Below are positions 49,229-59,473 of a DNA stretch of 64,000 nt, piece by piece (the stretch's first letter is position 1; each line of letters begins with the position of its first letter). The position numbers and the translations under genes are program-made. The notes under the pieces were generated by a model. That model was not told the DNA's origin and did no database searches. It saw only the letters and a list, made by a program, of their open reading frames with translations. This DNA comes from Ilumatobacteraceae bacterium (GTDB lineage Bacteria > Actinomycetota > Acidimicrobiia > Acidimicrobiales > Ilumatobacteraceae), in the NCBI GenBank assembly GCA_022843125.1, contig JALHOG010000003.1, positions 93,447 through 157,446 on the forward strand, read 5' to 3'.

Positions 49229-50317
49229 TCAGGCGCCGGCGATGTCGACCGAGCGACCCATCGCTTTCACCCGCTCGATCAACGTCTCTCCGACCTGCAG
49301 CGGGAAATGGCAGGCCACCTGATGACCCGGCGAGCCGATCGCGTCCAGTTCGGGCGTCTCCGCCGCGCAGCGGTCCTGGGCCAGCGGGCAACGGGTGCGG
49401 AACCGGCACCCCGACGGCGGGTTGGCCGGGCTCGGAACATCTCCCTGGAGGATGATGCGGCGCCGGGCACGCTCGCGCCGCGGATCGGCGACCGGGACGG
49501 CCGACAGGAGCGACTGTGTGTACGGGTGAGCGGGCGACTCGTAGAGCTCGTTGCGGTCGGCGATCTCCACCACCCGACCGAGGTACATCACGGCGACGCG
49601 GTCACTCGTGTGGCGCACCACCGACAGGTCGTGGGCGATGAAGATGAAGCTCAGCTGGAACTCGTCCTGCACTTCGTCGAGCAGGTTGAGCACCTGTGCC
49701 TGGATGCTGACGTCGAGTGCCGAAACCGGCTCGTCGAGAACGATCACCTTCGGGCGCAGGGCGAGCGATCGGGCGATCCCGATGCGTTGCCGCTGGCCGC
49801 CCGAGAACTCGTGCGGATAGCGGTTGCCGTGCTCGGGGAGCAACCCGACCCGCTTCAGGAGGTCTGCGGTCCACTCGCGCGTCTCCGCCTTCGAGTAGCC
49901 GTGGATACGCATCGGCTCGCCGATGATGTCGCGGACCGGGATGCGCGGGTTGAGCGACGCGTACGGATCCTGGAAGACCATCTGCATGTCGCGACGCAGC
50001 TCTCGCAGCCGTGACCGGGAGGCAGCGGTGACGTCGTTCCCATCGAGCACGACCCGGCCCGAGGTCGGTTCGACGAGACGGAGCAGCGCACGACCGAGCG
50101 TGCTCTTCCCGCACCCCGACTCCCCCACGACACCGAGCGTTTCATGATGCTGCAGGTCGAAACTGACGCCACTGACCGCCTTGACCTGGCCGACCTCACG
50201 CCGGAACACACCGGCCCGGATCGGGAACTCCTTGACGAGGTTCTCGACGCGGAGGATCGGCTCGCCGGCTCCCGGTGCGGGCGGAGTCGAACCCGAGTTG
50301 ACGAGCGTGCCGGTCAC
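49229..50317 (-). CDS. Peptide ABC transporter ATP-binding protein (OppF/DppF family)
   Basis: A 362-aa ATPase with Walker [16 protein letters not shown]-loop [13 protein letters not shown], signature [16 protein letters not shown], Walker [13 protein letters not shown] and FIAHDLSVV. The C-terminal oligopeptide-type region holds the [14 protein letters not shown] cysteines found in OppD/OppF, a likely iron-sulfur site. A long N-terminal leader ([15 protein letters not shown]) precedes the domain. The GTG at 50317 overlaps the OppD-like stop by 4 bases. Confidence 0.93.
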   Translation of the reverse strand: MTGTLVNSGSTPPAPGAGEPILRVENLVKEFPIRAGVFRREVGQVKAVSGVSFDLQHHETLGVVGESGCGKSTLGRALLRLVEPTSGRVVLDGNDVTAASRSRLRELRRDMQMVFQDPYASLNPRIPVRDIIGEPMRIHGYSKAETREWTADLLKRVGLLPEHGNRYPHEFSGGQRQRIGIARSLALRPKVIVLDEPVSALDVSIQAQVLNLLDEVQDEFQLSFIFIAHDLSVVRHTSDRVAVMYLGRVVEIADRNELYESPAHPYTQSLLSAVPVADPRRERARRRIILQGDVPSPANPPSGCRFRTRCPLAQDRCAAETPELDAIGSPGHQVACHFPLQVGETLIERVKAMGRSVDIAGA

Positions 50318-51312
50318 GCTGGAGCTCCTGCAGCGAGCACGGCGAGTTCGTCGGCGCGATGGCAACGGCTGGCGTGCGAGTTGGCAATCTGGATCAGTGC
50401 GGGCGTCTGCTCGCGGCAGAGCTCGATCGCCATCGAACAGCGCGGGCGGAACGGGCAGCCGGCCGGAGGCCGGAGGAGACTGGGCGGGTTCCCGGGGATC
50501 GGGTGGAGCTCGTCCTTGGTGCCCTCGAGGTCGGGGATCGAGTCGAGCAGGGCCCGTGTGTACGGGTTGCGTGACTCGTAGAAGATCTCGTCGATCGATC
50601 CGGTCTCGAACAGCCGGCTCGCGTACATCACCTGCACACGATCGGCGCTGCCGGCGACGAGGCCGAGGTCGTGGGTGATCAGCATGATCGCCGACCCGGT
50701 GGCCCGCTTGACCTCGTGGAGCACCTCCATCACCTGCGCCTGCACGGTCACGTCGAGCGCCGTCGTGGGCTCGTCGGCGATCAGCAGCTTCGGGTCGTTC
50801 GAGATCGCCATCGCGATCATCGCTCGCTGGCGCATACCGCCCGAGAACTCGTGCGGGTACTGAGCGGCACGCCGGCGCGGCTCGGGCACACCGACCATGT
50901 CGAGCAGCTCGACGGCACGCTCCCACGCCTTCTGCTTGGTCATGTCGTGGTGGTGGAGCAGGATCGCTTCGACGATCTGCATCCCGACGGTGAAGACCGG
51001 GTTCAGGGCAGTCATCGGATCCTGGAAGATCATCGCGATGTCGCGACCCCGGATCGCGCGCATCTGATCCTCGGGGAGCGCGAGCAGGTCGGTGTCGTTG
51101 AACATCACCGACCCAGAGATGTGGGTCGACTTCGAGTGCAACCGCATGACTGCGAGTGCGGTGACCGACTTGCCGGATCCGGACTCGCCGACGACGGCGA
51201 GCACCTCGCCGGGATGGATCTCGAAGCTGACGTCGGTGACAGCCCCCACCACGCCCGCCTTGCTGGGGAACCCGACCGTCAGGTGGTCGACCTTGAGCAA
51301 CGGCGCGGTCAT
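50314..51312 (-). CDS. Peptide ABC transporter ATP-binding protein (OppD/DppD family)
   Basis: A 332-aa ATPase with Walker [16 protein letters not shown]-loop [12 protein letters not shown], signature [16 protein letters not shown], Walker [22 protein letters not shown], and the C-terminal cysteine segment [15 protein letters not shown]. It pairs with the OppF-like protein to power the permease. Start and the upstream permease stop share one base. Confidence 0.95.
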   Translation of the reverse strand: MTAPLLKVDHLTVGFPSKAGVVGAVTDVSFEIHPGEVLAVVGESGSGKSVTALAVMRLHSKSTHISGSVMFNDTDLLALPEDQMRAIRGRDIAMIFQDPMTALNPVFTVGMQIVEAILLHHHDMTKQKAWERAVELLDMVGVPEPRRRAAQYPHEFSGGMRQRAMIAMAISNDPKLLIADEPTTALDVTVQAQVMEVLHEVKRATGSAIMLITHDLGLVAGSADRVQVMYASRLFETGSIDEIFYESRNPYTRALLDSIPDLEGTKDELHPIPGNPPSLLRPPAGCPFRPRCSMAIELCREQTPALIQIANSHASRCHRADELAVLAAGAPA

Positions 51313-52235
51313 CAGTTCTTCTCCAGCTTCGACTTGGGGTCGAGTGCGTCACGCAGACCGTCACCGACGAAGTTCACGCACAGCACGATGAACACGATCA
51401 TGATGCCTGGCGTCAGCACGCGGATCGGATCGTCGTCGATCTTGCTCTTCGCGTCGGAGACGAGCAGGCCGAGCGACGTATCGGGTGCCTTGACGCCGAG
51501 CCCGAGGAACGACAGCGTGCTCTCGAGCACGATGACCGTGCCGACGAGCAGCGTGACCTCGACGACGACCGCCCCGATCACGTTGGGGAGGATGTGACGG
51601 AGCACGATCCGCATGTGCGACGCGCCCGCTGCACGGGCCGCCATCACGAACTCCTGCTCCTTGAGCGACAGCACGATGCCGCGGACGATGCGGGCGATAC
51701 GCGTCCAGAGCAGTGCCGCCAGGACGAGCGCCAGTCGCCACCACGTCGATCCGAAGCGCAGCGAGAAGAGGGCGAGCGTCAGGAGGAAGGGGACGACGAG
51801 GATCAGGTTGATGAACTGGGCGATCACCGCATCGACCGCCTTGCCGTAGTAGCCGGCGATCGCTCCCATGAGCGTGCCGAAGACGGTGGCGAGCGTCGCG
51901 GCAACCAGGCCGATCACGAGCGAATACCGCCCGCCGCGAGCCGTCCGGGTGAACAGATCGCGACCGATCTCGTCGGTCCCGAACCAGTGAGAGGCCGACG
52001 GCCCGAGCATCCGGTCGCGGACGTTGGTCTCGTCGAAGGGGTATCCGCTGATCCAGGGGCCGACGATGAACGCAGCGGCGATCAGGATCAGACCGAAAAC
52101 ACCGACGAGAGCGAGGCGGTGACGGACGAAACGGTCGAACGCGAGCCGACCGAAGCTCTTCGGCTTGTCGGAGAGGCCTTCCATCTCATCGGCGTTGATC
52201 GCCGCCTGGGAACCCGGCATGAGTGTGTCGGCCAT
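51312..52235 (-). CDS. Peptide ABC transporter permease (OppC/DppC family)
   Basis: A 307-aa permease with an N-terminal helix ([20 protein letters not shown]), the OppC-type [17 protein letters not shown] segment ([20 protein letters not shown]), and the EAA loop [21 protein letters not shown]. The C-terminus ends with [19 protein letters not shown] and [11 protein letters not shown]. Start ATG 52235 lies 2 bases after the upstream stop; a TTG at 52241 would overlap it. Second permease of the pair. Confidence 0.93.
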   Translation of the reverse strand: MADTLMPGSQAAINADEMEGLSDKPKSFGRLAFDRFVRHRLALVGVFGLILIAAAFIVGPWISGYPFDETNVRDRMLGPSASHWFGTDEIGRDLFTRTARGGRYSLVIGLVAATLATVFGTLMGAIAGYYGKAVDAVIAQFINLILVVPFLLTLALFSLRFGSTWWRLALVLAALLWTRIARIVRGIVLSLKEQEFVMAARAAGASHMRIVLRHILPNVIGAVVVEVTLLVGTVIVLESTLSFLGLGVKAPDTSLGLLVSDAKSKIDDDPIRVLTPGIMIVFIVLCVNFVGDGLRDALDPKSKLEKN

Positions 52236-52237
52236 GG

Positions 52238-53194
52238 TCAATCGAACCTGATCCGTGGGTCGAGGATGCCGTAGAGCACGTCGGCAACGAGGTTGAACGC
52301 CACGGTGAGGACCGCGGAGAAGATGACGATGCCGAGCACGAGGTCGACATCGGCCTCACCGATCGAGGTGAGGAACGCCGGGCCGAGCCCTGGCCACGAA
52401 TAGATCGACTCGGTCACGACGGCACCGCTCAGCAGGGCGGAGAAGTTGAGGGCCCAGAGTGTCACGAGCGGGATCAGGGCATTGCGCAGCGCATGCTTCC
52501 AGACGACGGTCTTCTCGGGCACGCCCTTGGCTCGGGCCGTGCGGATGTAGTCCTGGTTGAGCGTCTCGATCATCGAGGCTCGACCGAAGCGGCTGTCGGC
52601 GGCGACGCCGACGATGATCAGTGTGAGCGCCGGCAGGAAGACGTCACGGGCGAGCTCGAGGAAGTTCTCACCCGTCTTGCGGCCGGTGTTGAACGGCTTC
52701 ACACCGAACCAGTTCTCGAACTGGACGGCCAGCAGGTTCTGCAGCACGAGCGCCATCACGAACGACGGGAAGGCAAACCCGATGAAGCTCAGGCCGGTGA
52801 GTGCGTAGTCGCCCTTCGTGTACGGGCGGCGGGCGGAGTAGATCGACAGGAGCAGAGCGACGATCGAGCCGACGAGGAACGCGGGGACCGCGATCATCGC
52901 GGTGTTGATCCCTCGATCCCACAGGATCGTGGTGACCGGCAGGCCGAGGCTCTCGGAGCGGCCGAGGTCACCCCCGAGCGCCGATTCGAACCAGGTGAAC
53001 GGCCGCAACCAGAGGTTCACGTCGAGGTTGTAGTTCTCGACGATCTGGTCGAAGCCGTCTTGACAACGCGGCAGACAGAGCCGGAAGTCGGCGAGCGGGT
53101 CGGTGGTGGCCGACACCATCACGTGCACGAGGTAGAGGGCCACGACGAGCAGCGGAACGGTGGCGAGGACGCGGCGTGTGATGTAGGCGAACAA
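52238..53194 (-). CDS. Peptide ABC transporter permease (OppB/DppB family)
   Basis: A permease of 318 aa from the TTG at 53194 (MFAYITRRVLATVPLLVVALYL), preceded by AAGG. The frame is open to another TTG at 53242, but that would place the start inside the strong hairpin at 53238-53276, so I prefer 53194. EAA loop: ARAKGVPEKTVVWKHALRNALIPLVT. TESIYSWPGLGPAFL and the C-terminal ADVLYGILDPRIRF are standard for OppB. An insert of about 30 residues (RKTGENFLELARDV region) is longer than in E. coli. Confidence 0.9.
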   Translation of the reverse strand: MFAYITRRVLATVPLLVVALYLVHVMVSATTDPLADFRLCLPRCQDGFDQIVENYNLDVNLWLRPFTWFESALGGDLGRSESLGLPVTTILWDRGINTAMIAVPAFLVGSIVALLLSIYSARRPYTKGDYALTGLSFIGFAFPSFVMALVLQNLLAVQFENWFGVKPFNTGRKTGENFLELARDVFLPALTLIIVGVAADSRFGRASMIETLNQDYIRTARAKGVPEKTVVWKHALRNALIPLVTLWALNFSALLSGAVVTESIYSWPGLGPAFLTSIGEADVDLVLGIVIFSAVLTVAFNLVADVLYGILDPRIRFD

Positions 53195-53237
53195 CAGCCG
53201 AACCTTAGACGAGATAGAGCGGACGGGATACAGAACG

Positions 53238-53276
53238 GGCAAGGTCCCGGCGACGGAGCGCCGCCGGGACCTTGCC
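53238..53276 (-). terminator. Strong hairpin between peptide-binding protein and permease genes
   Basis: A 15-bp perfect stem (arms begin GCCAAGGTCCCGGCG-like on each strand; core CAAGGTCCCGGCG) with a 9-base loop lies 40 bp after the binding-protein stop. It lacks a poly-T tail. It may be a leaky terminator or a 3' stabiliser that keeps binding-protein mRNA in excess of permease mRNA. Confidence 0.65.
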
Positions 53277-53315
53277 GTTCAGTTCAGTACTGCAGGTTCG
53301 TCGAACCCGGCTCGC

Positions 53316-55259
53316 TCAAGAGGCGAACTGGTAGTCGACGACGTTGACCAGCGGGCCGGCCGAGTTGGCGTCCGGCGAGACCGCAGCCTGCGACAGCTGC
53401 GAGGTGTAGCCGTAGAACGACGGCTTCTGCGTGAGCGGGAGCACGACCAGACCGTTGGGGTCGATGTTGAGGGTCGTGACGTACTGATCCAGCTCGTTGT
53501 AGCAATCGGCGCGGGCGTCGTTGTCGACGGTCGCGTCGCACTCGTCAGCCTTGGCGTCGAACTCGGGGTTCGCATAGCCGTAGGCATTGTTGCCCGAGCC
53601 GGTACGGAACGCCGCGCTGTTGCTGCCGGGCCACGGGCCACCCACCCAAGCGAACTGGGCAATGTCCCACAGGTTGCAGTTGCCCTCGGCGCCACCGGAG
53701 TTGGCGCACAGGATCGAGTCACCTGCGAACGGCTGCTCGCCGAAGTAGGCGCTGCCCTCGACGTTGTCGATGACGATCTCGATGCCTGCTTCGCCGAACT
53801 TGGCCTGGAGGAGCTGCTGCTGGATCTCACGGAGGCGGTTGCCACCAGTGGTACCGACGCGCAGGCTCAGCGGGCCACGCTCGGGGTGCTCGTAGATGCC
53901 GCTGTCGCCGAGGGTGTAGCCGGCGGCTTCGAGCGCTGCCTTCGCACCGTCGACGTCACCGGCGCCGTAGCCGGCCTCGCCCTGATGATCCACGTACGGG
54001 CCCTGGTTCGACATCCAGTAGGTGTTGCCGAGACCGCCGGCCGGCAGGAGATCACCGAACAATGGGGCGTAGAGGCCTTCCATGACCTCACCCTTGTCCA
54101 GCGCCAGCGCCAGCGCCTCGCGCACGGCGACGTCGGACAGGTGCGGGTTGTTCAGGTTGAAGCCCCAGTGCTCGTAGACCGGACCTGCCGAAGCGGCGAC
54201 GGTGAAGTCTTCGCTGGCGGCGAGCTGCTCGAAGGCGAGCTGCGGCTGGGTCATGACGATCTGCGCCTCACCGGCGAGCAGGGCGTTGATCTGCGCATCG
54301 GTGTCGGTCACGAAGTTGATCTGGACACCGTCGACGAACGCGACGCCGGTGTTCTGCACGTCGGGGCTGACGCTGCCGTGATACGAGTCGTTGCGCGCCA
54401 GGTTCATCTGGACGCCGCGCTCCCACGAGTCGAACACCAGCGGGCCCGACGACGGAATCACGGTGCCGTCGACGCTCCACTCACGGAGCGCCTCGTTCGA
54501 CGCTGCGGCTGCTTCGGCCGGGTCGGCCGGGAAGACGTGCGACGGGTGCACTTCGCTGAACAGGGCCGGATAGCCGGCGAAGAATGCCGACCAGGTGATC
54601 GTGAACTCGGTGGGCGACACGACCGTGAAATCGGTGATCGTGTCGTAGCCGGTGCGGTCGCCCAAGAGGTAGATGTAGTTGGGGTTGCCCTCTTCGTCGG
54701 TGCCATCGGCCGCCATGATCATGTCGTACGTGTACTTCACGTCATCGGCGTCGAGCGCGTCACCGTCGCTCCAGGTCAGACCCTCACGCAGCACGAACGA
54801 GCCGGTGAACGTGCCATCACCGTTGTCGGCGATGACGGCCTCTTCGGCGAGCAGCTCCGGGAAGAACTCGGTCGACGCGGTGACGCCGTACAGGCCTTCC
54901 CACATCGACTGCCGGACCCACGACGTGATCGAGAGGTTGTTCTCCGGATCGTCGAGGTGCAGGTCGGGCGGCTCCTGCTCGTGCGCCCAGATGAGCGTGC
55001 CGCCGCCGGCACCCTCGGCAGCGCCGGTGTCCTCGGTGGGCTCGGTCGCCGTTGCGGTGGGCTCGGCCTCCTCGGTGGCAGTGGCTTCCTCGGTCGCGAT
55101 CTCGGCAGTGGCGGTGTCGTCACCGCCGGTGGCCTCCTCGGTTGCGGCCTCGGTGCCTTCGGCTTCGCCTTCGCCGTCGTCGCCACCGCATGCTGCGGTG
55201 ACGAGCGCCAGGCCGACGGCGATCGCGGCAAGTCGCTTACTACGCCTCGTGTTGATCAC
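53316..55259 (-). CDS. Peptide-binding lipoprotein of ABC transporter (OppA/DppA family, SBP_bac_5)
   Basis: A 647-aa lipoprotein. The GTG at 55259 is chosen because AGGAGG lies 6 bases before it; an earlier ATG inside that Shine-Dalgarno is less likely. The signal peptide ends with lipobox LVTAACGG. A Thr/Ala/Glu-rich acidic linker of about 55 residues follows, then the class-C binding fold (TLIWAHEQEPPDLH, FVLREGLTWSDGDALDADDVKYTYD, ALALDKGEVMEGLYAPLFGD). It should capture peptides or other large solutes. The gene is the first of the transporter operon. Confidence 0.93.
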   Translation of the reverse strand: MINTRRSKRLAAIAVGLALVTAACGGDDGEGEAEGTEAATEEATGGDDTATAEIATEEATATEEAEPTATATEPTEDTGAAEGAGGGTLIWAHEQEPPDLHLDDPENNLSITSWVRQSMWEGLYGVTASTEFFPELLAEEAVIADNGDGTFTGSFVLREGLTWSDGDALDADDVKYTYDMIMAADGTDEEGNPNYIYLLGDRTGYDTITDFTVVSPTEFTITWSAFFAGYPALFSEVHPSHVFPADPAEAAAASNEALREWSVDGTVIPSSGPLVFDSWERGVQMNLARNDSYHGSVSPDVQNTGVAFVDGVQINFVTDTDAQINALLAGEAQIVMTQPQLAFEQLAASEDFTVAASAGPVYEHWGFNLNNPHLSDVAVREALALALDKGEVMEGLYAPLFGDLLPAGGLGNTYWMSNQGPYVDHQGEAGYGAGDVDGAKAALEAAGYTLGDSGIYEHPERGPLSLRVGTTGGNRLREIQQQLLQAKFGEAGIEIVIDNVEGSAYFGEQPFAGDSILCANSGGAEGNCNLWDIAQFAWVGGPWPGSNSAAFRTGSGNNAYGYANPEFDAKADECDATVDNDARADCYNELDQYVTTLNIDPNGLVVLPLTQKPSFYGYTSQLSQAAVSPDANSAGPLVNVVDYQFAS

Positions 55260-55538
55260 GTGGATCCTCCTCATTGGTTGACAGAGGGAAGGGTGTGGTG
55301 TTCTTGCTCCAGGCCAGTCGCCGGGTGTGTTCACGCCGCAAGCGGCCTGTGGAGCAGGTAGAGCCCGATATGTCCTCCCCGATCATGGCGGGCGATCGAA
55401 CGCTAGCAGCCTCGTGTACCGAGCGGTAGCAATCTGTCTGTTTCACCCCATCAGCAAGATTGGAGCAAATGTTTCAGCATTGTTGCCACTCGGAGCGCGA
55501 CGGTCACAACCCAAGGTGACGCCGTCGGGGTGGACGCG
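55260..55538. other. Intergenic region upstream of peptide transporter operon
   Basis: The 279-bp gap between tpiA and the binding-protein gene is relatively A/T-richer around 55430-55480. It should carry the transporter promoter on the minus strand; TTGCTG followed by TGCTAC is one weak candidate. No gene, RNA or clear terminator is seen. Confidence 0.35.
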
Positions 55539-56324
55539 TCAGCCGGCGGCGAACTGGACGATCCGGGCGAACTCCTCCGGATCGAGGCTGGCGCCACCGA
55601 CGAGCGCGCCATCGACGTCGGGCTGCGACATCAGCTCCTCGGTGGTTCCCGCCTTGACCGACCCGCCGTACTGGATGCGGACCGCAGTGGCGGCCTCGGC
55701 ACCGAACTGGGCCGCGACCGCAGTCCGGATCGCCCTGCACACCGTCTGAGCATCGGCGGACGTCGCGGTCTTGCCGGTACCGATCGCCCAGATCGGCTCG
55801 TACGCGATCACCAGCGAGCCGACCTGATCGGCCGAGAGGCCGGCCAATCCGGCCTGCACCTGGCCGAGCACCTTGGCCTCGGTCTCGCCCGCCTCGCGCT
55901 CGGCGAGCGACTCGCCGCAACACATGATCGGCGTCATGCCGTGCTTGAGGATGGCCTTGACCTTGGCGTTCACCATGTCGTCGGTCTCGCCGAAGATTTC
56001 GCGGCGTTCGCTGTGCCCGCACACGATCAACTTGACGTCGAGCTTGGCGAGGAAGGCCGGCGAGATCTCGCCGGTGAACGCACCCGTGTCCTGGAAGTGG
56101 CAGTGCTGGGCACCGAGGATGAGATCGAGCCCGTCGCCCTCGATCACGGTCTGCACCGAACGGATGTCGGTGAACGGCGGATGCACGCTCACGTCGACCG
56201 TCTCGTACACGTCCTTGGGCAGCAGGTAGTGCAACTTCTGGACGGTCTGAATCGCCTCGAAGTGGTTGAGGTTCATCTTCCAGTTGCCGGAGATGAGCGG
56301 CGTGCGCTTCGCAGCGGCCATCAC
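55539..56324 (-). CDS. tpiA: Triosephosphate isomerase
   Basis: A 261-aa TIM barrel interconverting dihydroxyacetone phosphate and glyceraldehyde 3-phosphate. Active-site residues are visible: Asn and Lys in ISGNWKMNLNH, His in VCGHSERREIFGE, Glu in VIAYEPIWAIGTGKTA. The phosphate loop IQYGGSVKAGT is present. It overlaps pgk by 4 bases and forms gap-pgk-tpiA. Confidence 0.97.
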   Translation of the reverse strand: MMAAAKRTPLISGNWKMNLNHFEAIQTVQKLHYLLPKDVYETVDVSVHPPFTDIRSVQTVIEGDGLDLILGAQHCHFQDTGAFTGEISPAFLAKLDVKLIVCGHSERREIFGETDDMVNAKVKAILKHGMTPIMCCGESLAEREAGETEAKVLGQVQAGLAGLSADQVGSLVIAYEPIWAIGTGKTATSADAQTVCRAIRTAVAAQFGAEAATAVRIQYGGSVKAGTTEELMSQPDVDGALVGGASLDPEEFARIVQFAAG

Positions 56325-57439
56325 GAGCCTTCCTGAGCGTTGGGGGCGCCGCGCAGAGCAGCGAGCCCTGGGAGATCGCCGAGTTCGAGGAGTTCGAGGC
56401 TCGCGCCGCCGCCGGTGGACACGTGGTCGACGTCGTCATCGAGACCGAACTGGGCGAGAGCAGCGGCGCTGTCGCCACCACCGACCACCGTGAACGCCTT
56501 GGTGTCGGCCATCGCCTGCGCGACCGTGCGGGTACCCGCCGCGAAGCGGTCGTCCTCGAACATGCCCATCGGGCCGTTCCAGAACACCATCCGGGCATCC
56601 ATCACCACGTCGCTGAACGCAGCGGCCGAGCCGGGGCCGATGTCGAAACCCTTCGAGCCCGCCGGCAAGCTCGTCCCCCACGTGGAGAAGACGCCGTCGG
56701 CGTTCAAGCCGACGATGTCGTCCGGAAGGTGCACCTTCGGGCCGTGCTCGGCAAGGATCCGCCTACACGTGTCGACCTGATCGGGTTCGAACAGCGAGTC
56801 GCCGATCGACTTGCCCTGCGCTGCGAAGAAGGTGAAGCACATGGCGCCACCGATCACCAGGGAATCGACGACGCCGAGGAGCGCCTCGACCACACCGAGC
56901 TTGTCGGAGATCTTTGCGCCACCGAGCACCGCGACGAACGGCCGCTTCGGGTGCTCGCGCAACCCGAGCAGCACCTCGACCTCCTTCGCGAGGAGCAGAC
57001 CCATCGCCGACGGCAACGTCTGCGGGGGCCCGACGATCGAGGCGTGCGCCCGGTGCGACGCCCCGAACGCATCGTTGACGTAGAGATCGACACCGTCGAT
57101 CAGCGACGCGGTGAAGGCCGGATCGTTGCCCTCCTCCCCCGCGTCGTAGCGGAGGTTCTCGAGCAGCTCGACACCCGGCGCGAGCTCGGCCAGCCGAGCA
57201 CGCACCGGGTCCATCGAGTACTTCGGGTTGGGCTCGCCCTTCGGGCGGCCGAGGTGGCTCGCGCACACCACGGACGCGCCTCGCTCGGTGAGCCAGGTGA
57301 TCGTGGGCAGCGCCGCCCGGATGCGGAAGTCATCGGTGATCGTCGAGCCGTCCAGCGGGACGTTGAAATCGGTGCGGACGAACACCCGCTTGCCGTTGAC
57401 GTCACCGAGATCCTCCAGTGTGGGAATCCCGTTGATCAT
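56321..57439 (-). CDS. pgk: Phosphoglycerate kinase
   Basis: A 372-aa kinase of lower glycolysis, slightly short of the usual 390-415 aa. It starts TLEDLGDVNGKRVFVRTDFNVPLDG, the substrate-binding N-terminus; CASHLGRPKGEPNPKYSM, LLENLRYDAGEEGND and the C-terminal MVFWNGPMGMFEDDRFAAGT and VVGGGDSAAAL are all present, so shortening is in loops. It lies 9 bp after gap and overlaps tpiA. Confidence 0.97.
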   Translation of the reverse strand: MINGIPTLEDLGDVNGKRVFVRTDFNVPLDGSTITDDFRIRAALPTITWLTERGASVVCASHLGRPKGEPNPKYSMDPVRARLAELAPGVELLENLRYDAGEEGNDPAFTASLIDGVDLYVNDAFGASHRAHASIVGPPQTLPSAMGLLLAKEVEVLLGLREHPKRPFVAVLGGAKISDKLGVVEALLGVVDSLVIGGAMCFTFFAAQGKSIGDSLFEPDQVDTCRRILAEHGPKVHLPDDIVGLNADGVFSTWGTSLPAGSKGFDIGPGSAAAFSDVVMDARMVFWNGPMGMFEDDRFAAGTRTVAQAMADTKAFTVVGGGDSAAALAQFGLDDDVDHVSTGGGASLELLELGDLPGLAALRGAPNAQEGS

Positions 57440-57448
57440 GGGGGTGCC

Positions 57449-58471
57449 TCAGCGCTTCGGCCGGCGGACCTTCGAGCCGGCGTACAGCGTCGTGTCGATG
57501 AGACGGTTGCTGTAGCCCCACTCGTTGTCGTACCACGACAGCACCTTGACCATCTTGCCCATGCTCATCGTGAGGCCGGCGTCGAAGATCGACGAGTGCG
57601 GGTCGCCCTGGATGTCGCTCGACACGATCGGGTCTTCCGTGTAGCGGAGGATGCCCTTGAGCGGGCCCGAGGCGGCGGCCTTCTTGTACACGGCGTTGAT
57701 CTGCTCGACCGTGGCGGCAGTCTTCAGGTTGGCGGTGAAGTCGACGAGGGAGCCGGTGGGCACGGGGACGCGGAGCGAGGTGCCGTCGAGCTTGCCCTTC
57801 ATCGACGTCAGTACGAGGCTGGTGGCGCGAGCAGCACCCGTGCCGGTTGGCACGATGTTGATCGCTGCGCCGCGGGCGCGACGCAGATCCTTGTGGGGGC
57901 CGTCGACGAGCTGCTGATCACCCGTGTAGGCGTGCACCGTCTGCATGAGGCCCTGCTCGATCCCGAACGCGTCGTCGAGAACCTTCACCAGCGGCACGAA
58001 GCAGTTGGTGGTGCAGCTCGCGTTCGAGATGACCTTCTGCGTCTTGACGTCGAAATCTTTGTGGTTGACGCCGTAGACGAACGTTGCATCGGCGTTGTCG
58101 CACGGGGCCGAGACGATGACGAGCGGAGCGCCGGCGTCGAGGTGGTACGCCGCGGTGTCGCGCGTGGTGAAGAAGCCGGTCGACTCGATCACGACGTCGA
58201 CGCCGAGATCACCCCACGGGAGGTTCTTCGGGTCGCGCTCGCTGAGGACCTTCAGCTCGTCGCCGTCGACACTGATGCCGTTCTTCGTGGCCTTGATCTC
58301 ATTGGGCAGCACGCCGAGCACCGAGTCGTACTTGAGCAGGTGTGCCATCTGGTCGAGCGAACCGAGGTCGTTCACCGCAACGAAGTCGATGTCGGCGCCA
58401 CGCTGCTTCGCGGCTCGGAAGAAGTTGCGACCGATTCGGCCGAAACCGTTGATGCCAACTCGCACCGTCAT
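57449..58471 (-). CDS. gap: Glyceraldehyde-3-phosphate dehydrogenase, type I
   Basis: A 340-aa NAD-type enzyme. It starts TVRVGINGFGRIGRNFFRA (Rossmann fold). The nucleophilic Cys is in SNASCTTNCFVPLVKVL, the C-terminal domain has RVPVPTGSLVDFTANL and WYDNEWGYSNRLIDT. Length and motif spacing are standard. A 149-bp gap upstream separates it from rapZ, the likely promoter site for gap-pgk-tpiA. Confidence 0.97.
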   Translation of the reverse strand: MTVRVGINGFGRIGRNFFRAAKQRGADIDFVAVNDLGSLDQMAHLLKYDSVLGVLPNEIKATKNGISVDGDELKVLSERDPKNLPWGDLGVDVVIESTGFFTTRDTAAYHLDAGAPLVIVSAPCDNADATFVYGVNHKDFDVKTQKVISNASCTTNCFVPLVKVLDDAFGIEQGLMQTVHAYTGDQQLVDGPHKDLRRARGAAINIVPTGTGAARATSLVLTSMKGKLDGTSLRVPVPTGSLVDFTANLKTAATVEQINAVYKKAAASGPLKGILRYTEDPIVSSDIQGDPHSSIFDAGLTMSMGKMVKVLSWYDNEWGYSNRLIDTTLYAGSKVRRPKR

Positions 58472-58620
58472 GGGGGTGTCCTTTCGTGCGCGTCCGACGG
58501 GACGCGTCGTGGGATGTCGTGGTGTTGCGCATTCGACACTACTTCGCCGATGGAACGAACTTGCTCGTCACGCTGGCATGCGAACGCTTTGTATCCGACC
58601 GGCCGATCGGTTCGAGTGCG

Positions 58621-59469
58621 TCAGCCGCGCCCGCCGACATCGCGATGGGTCGTACGCGAGGCGATGCCGCGCGCCGCGAACCTGCGCGCGAGCTCCTCGG
58701 CGACGGCCACCGAACGGTGACGTCCGCCGGTACAGCCGATCGCGATCGTGAGGTAGCTGCGCCCCTCGGCCTGGTACGCCGGCAGGACGCCGACGAGCAT
58801 CGCCTCGAACTGATCGAGGAAGGCGGACGTGATCGACCGCTCGAGCACGTAGTCGCGCACGGTCGGGTCGTGACCCGTGAGCGGGCGCAGGTGTTCTTCC
58901 CAGTGCGGGTTGGGCAGGAATCGCACGTCCATCACGATGTCGGCATCGAGCGGCAGGCCGTTCTTGTACCCGAAGCTCTCGATCGCGACCTGCAGCGTCG
59001 GCGACCCGTCGTGCTGGAACGCGGCGACGAGCTTCTCCTTCAACTGATGCACGTTGAGATCGGAGGTGTCGATGATGAGGTCGGCCTGCTCCTTCACGCG
59101 CTGCAGCCGCTCCCGCTCGTGCTCGATCGCCTCGAGCAAGCCATCGGCATCATCTGCGTACGGGTGGCGACGGCGCGTGGCGTCGTACCGCTGCACGAGC
59201 ACCGGCGTCGACGAGTCGAGGAACACGATCGTGACGCGGTGACCGTCAGCTCGCATCTGGGCGACGTGCGGCAGGACGTCGGCGTGCTGGCGGCCCGACA
59301 CCAGTGCGAGCCGTTCGATGCCGCCCGGCTGCGATGCGAGATCGACGATGATCGGCATCAGCGAGGTCGGCAGGTTGTCGACGACGTAGAAACCGAGATC
59401 CTCCAGCACCGCCGCCGCGCCCGAGCGGCCGGCGCCCGACAAGCCGGTGATGATCACGATCTCGGCCAC
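58621..59469 (-). CDS. rapZ: RNase adapter RapZ / nucleotide-binding protein YvcJ
   Basis: A 282-aa P-loop protein. Walker A is IITGLSGAGRSGAAAVLED, FYVVDNLP follows, and the C-terminal domain holds FLPNPHW and IGCTGGRHRSVAVAEELA. Family members hydrolyse nucleotides and, in E. coli, steer RNase E to a small RNA; the actinobacterial role is unclear. The gene usually sits between uvrC and yvcK-whiA-gap. Here yvcK and whiA are missing, and gap follows directly. The start is 5 bp after the methyltransferase stop. Confidence 0.94.
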   Translation of the reverse strand: MAEIVIITGLSGAGRSGAAAVLEDLGFYVVDNLPTSLMPIIVDLASQPGGIERLALVSGRQHADVLPHVAQMRADGHRVTIVFLDSSTPVLVQRYDATRRRHPYADDADGLLEAIEHERERLQRVKEQADLIIDTSDLNVHQLKEKLVAAFQHDGSPTLQVAIESFGYKNGLPLDADIVMDVRFLPNPHWEEHLRPLTGHDPTVRDYVLERSITSAFLDQFEAMLVGVLPAYQAEGRSYLTIAIGCTGGRHRSVAVAEELARRFAARGIASRTTHRDVGGRG

Positions 59470-59473
59470 GGGA

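Noticed and set aside
56423..58720. A 765-codon plus-strand open frame over pgk and gap
   Set aside because: Antisense shadow of two unmistakable glycolytic genes.
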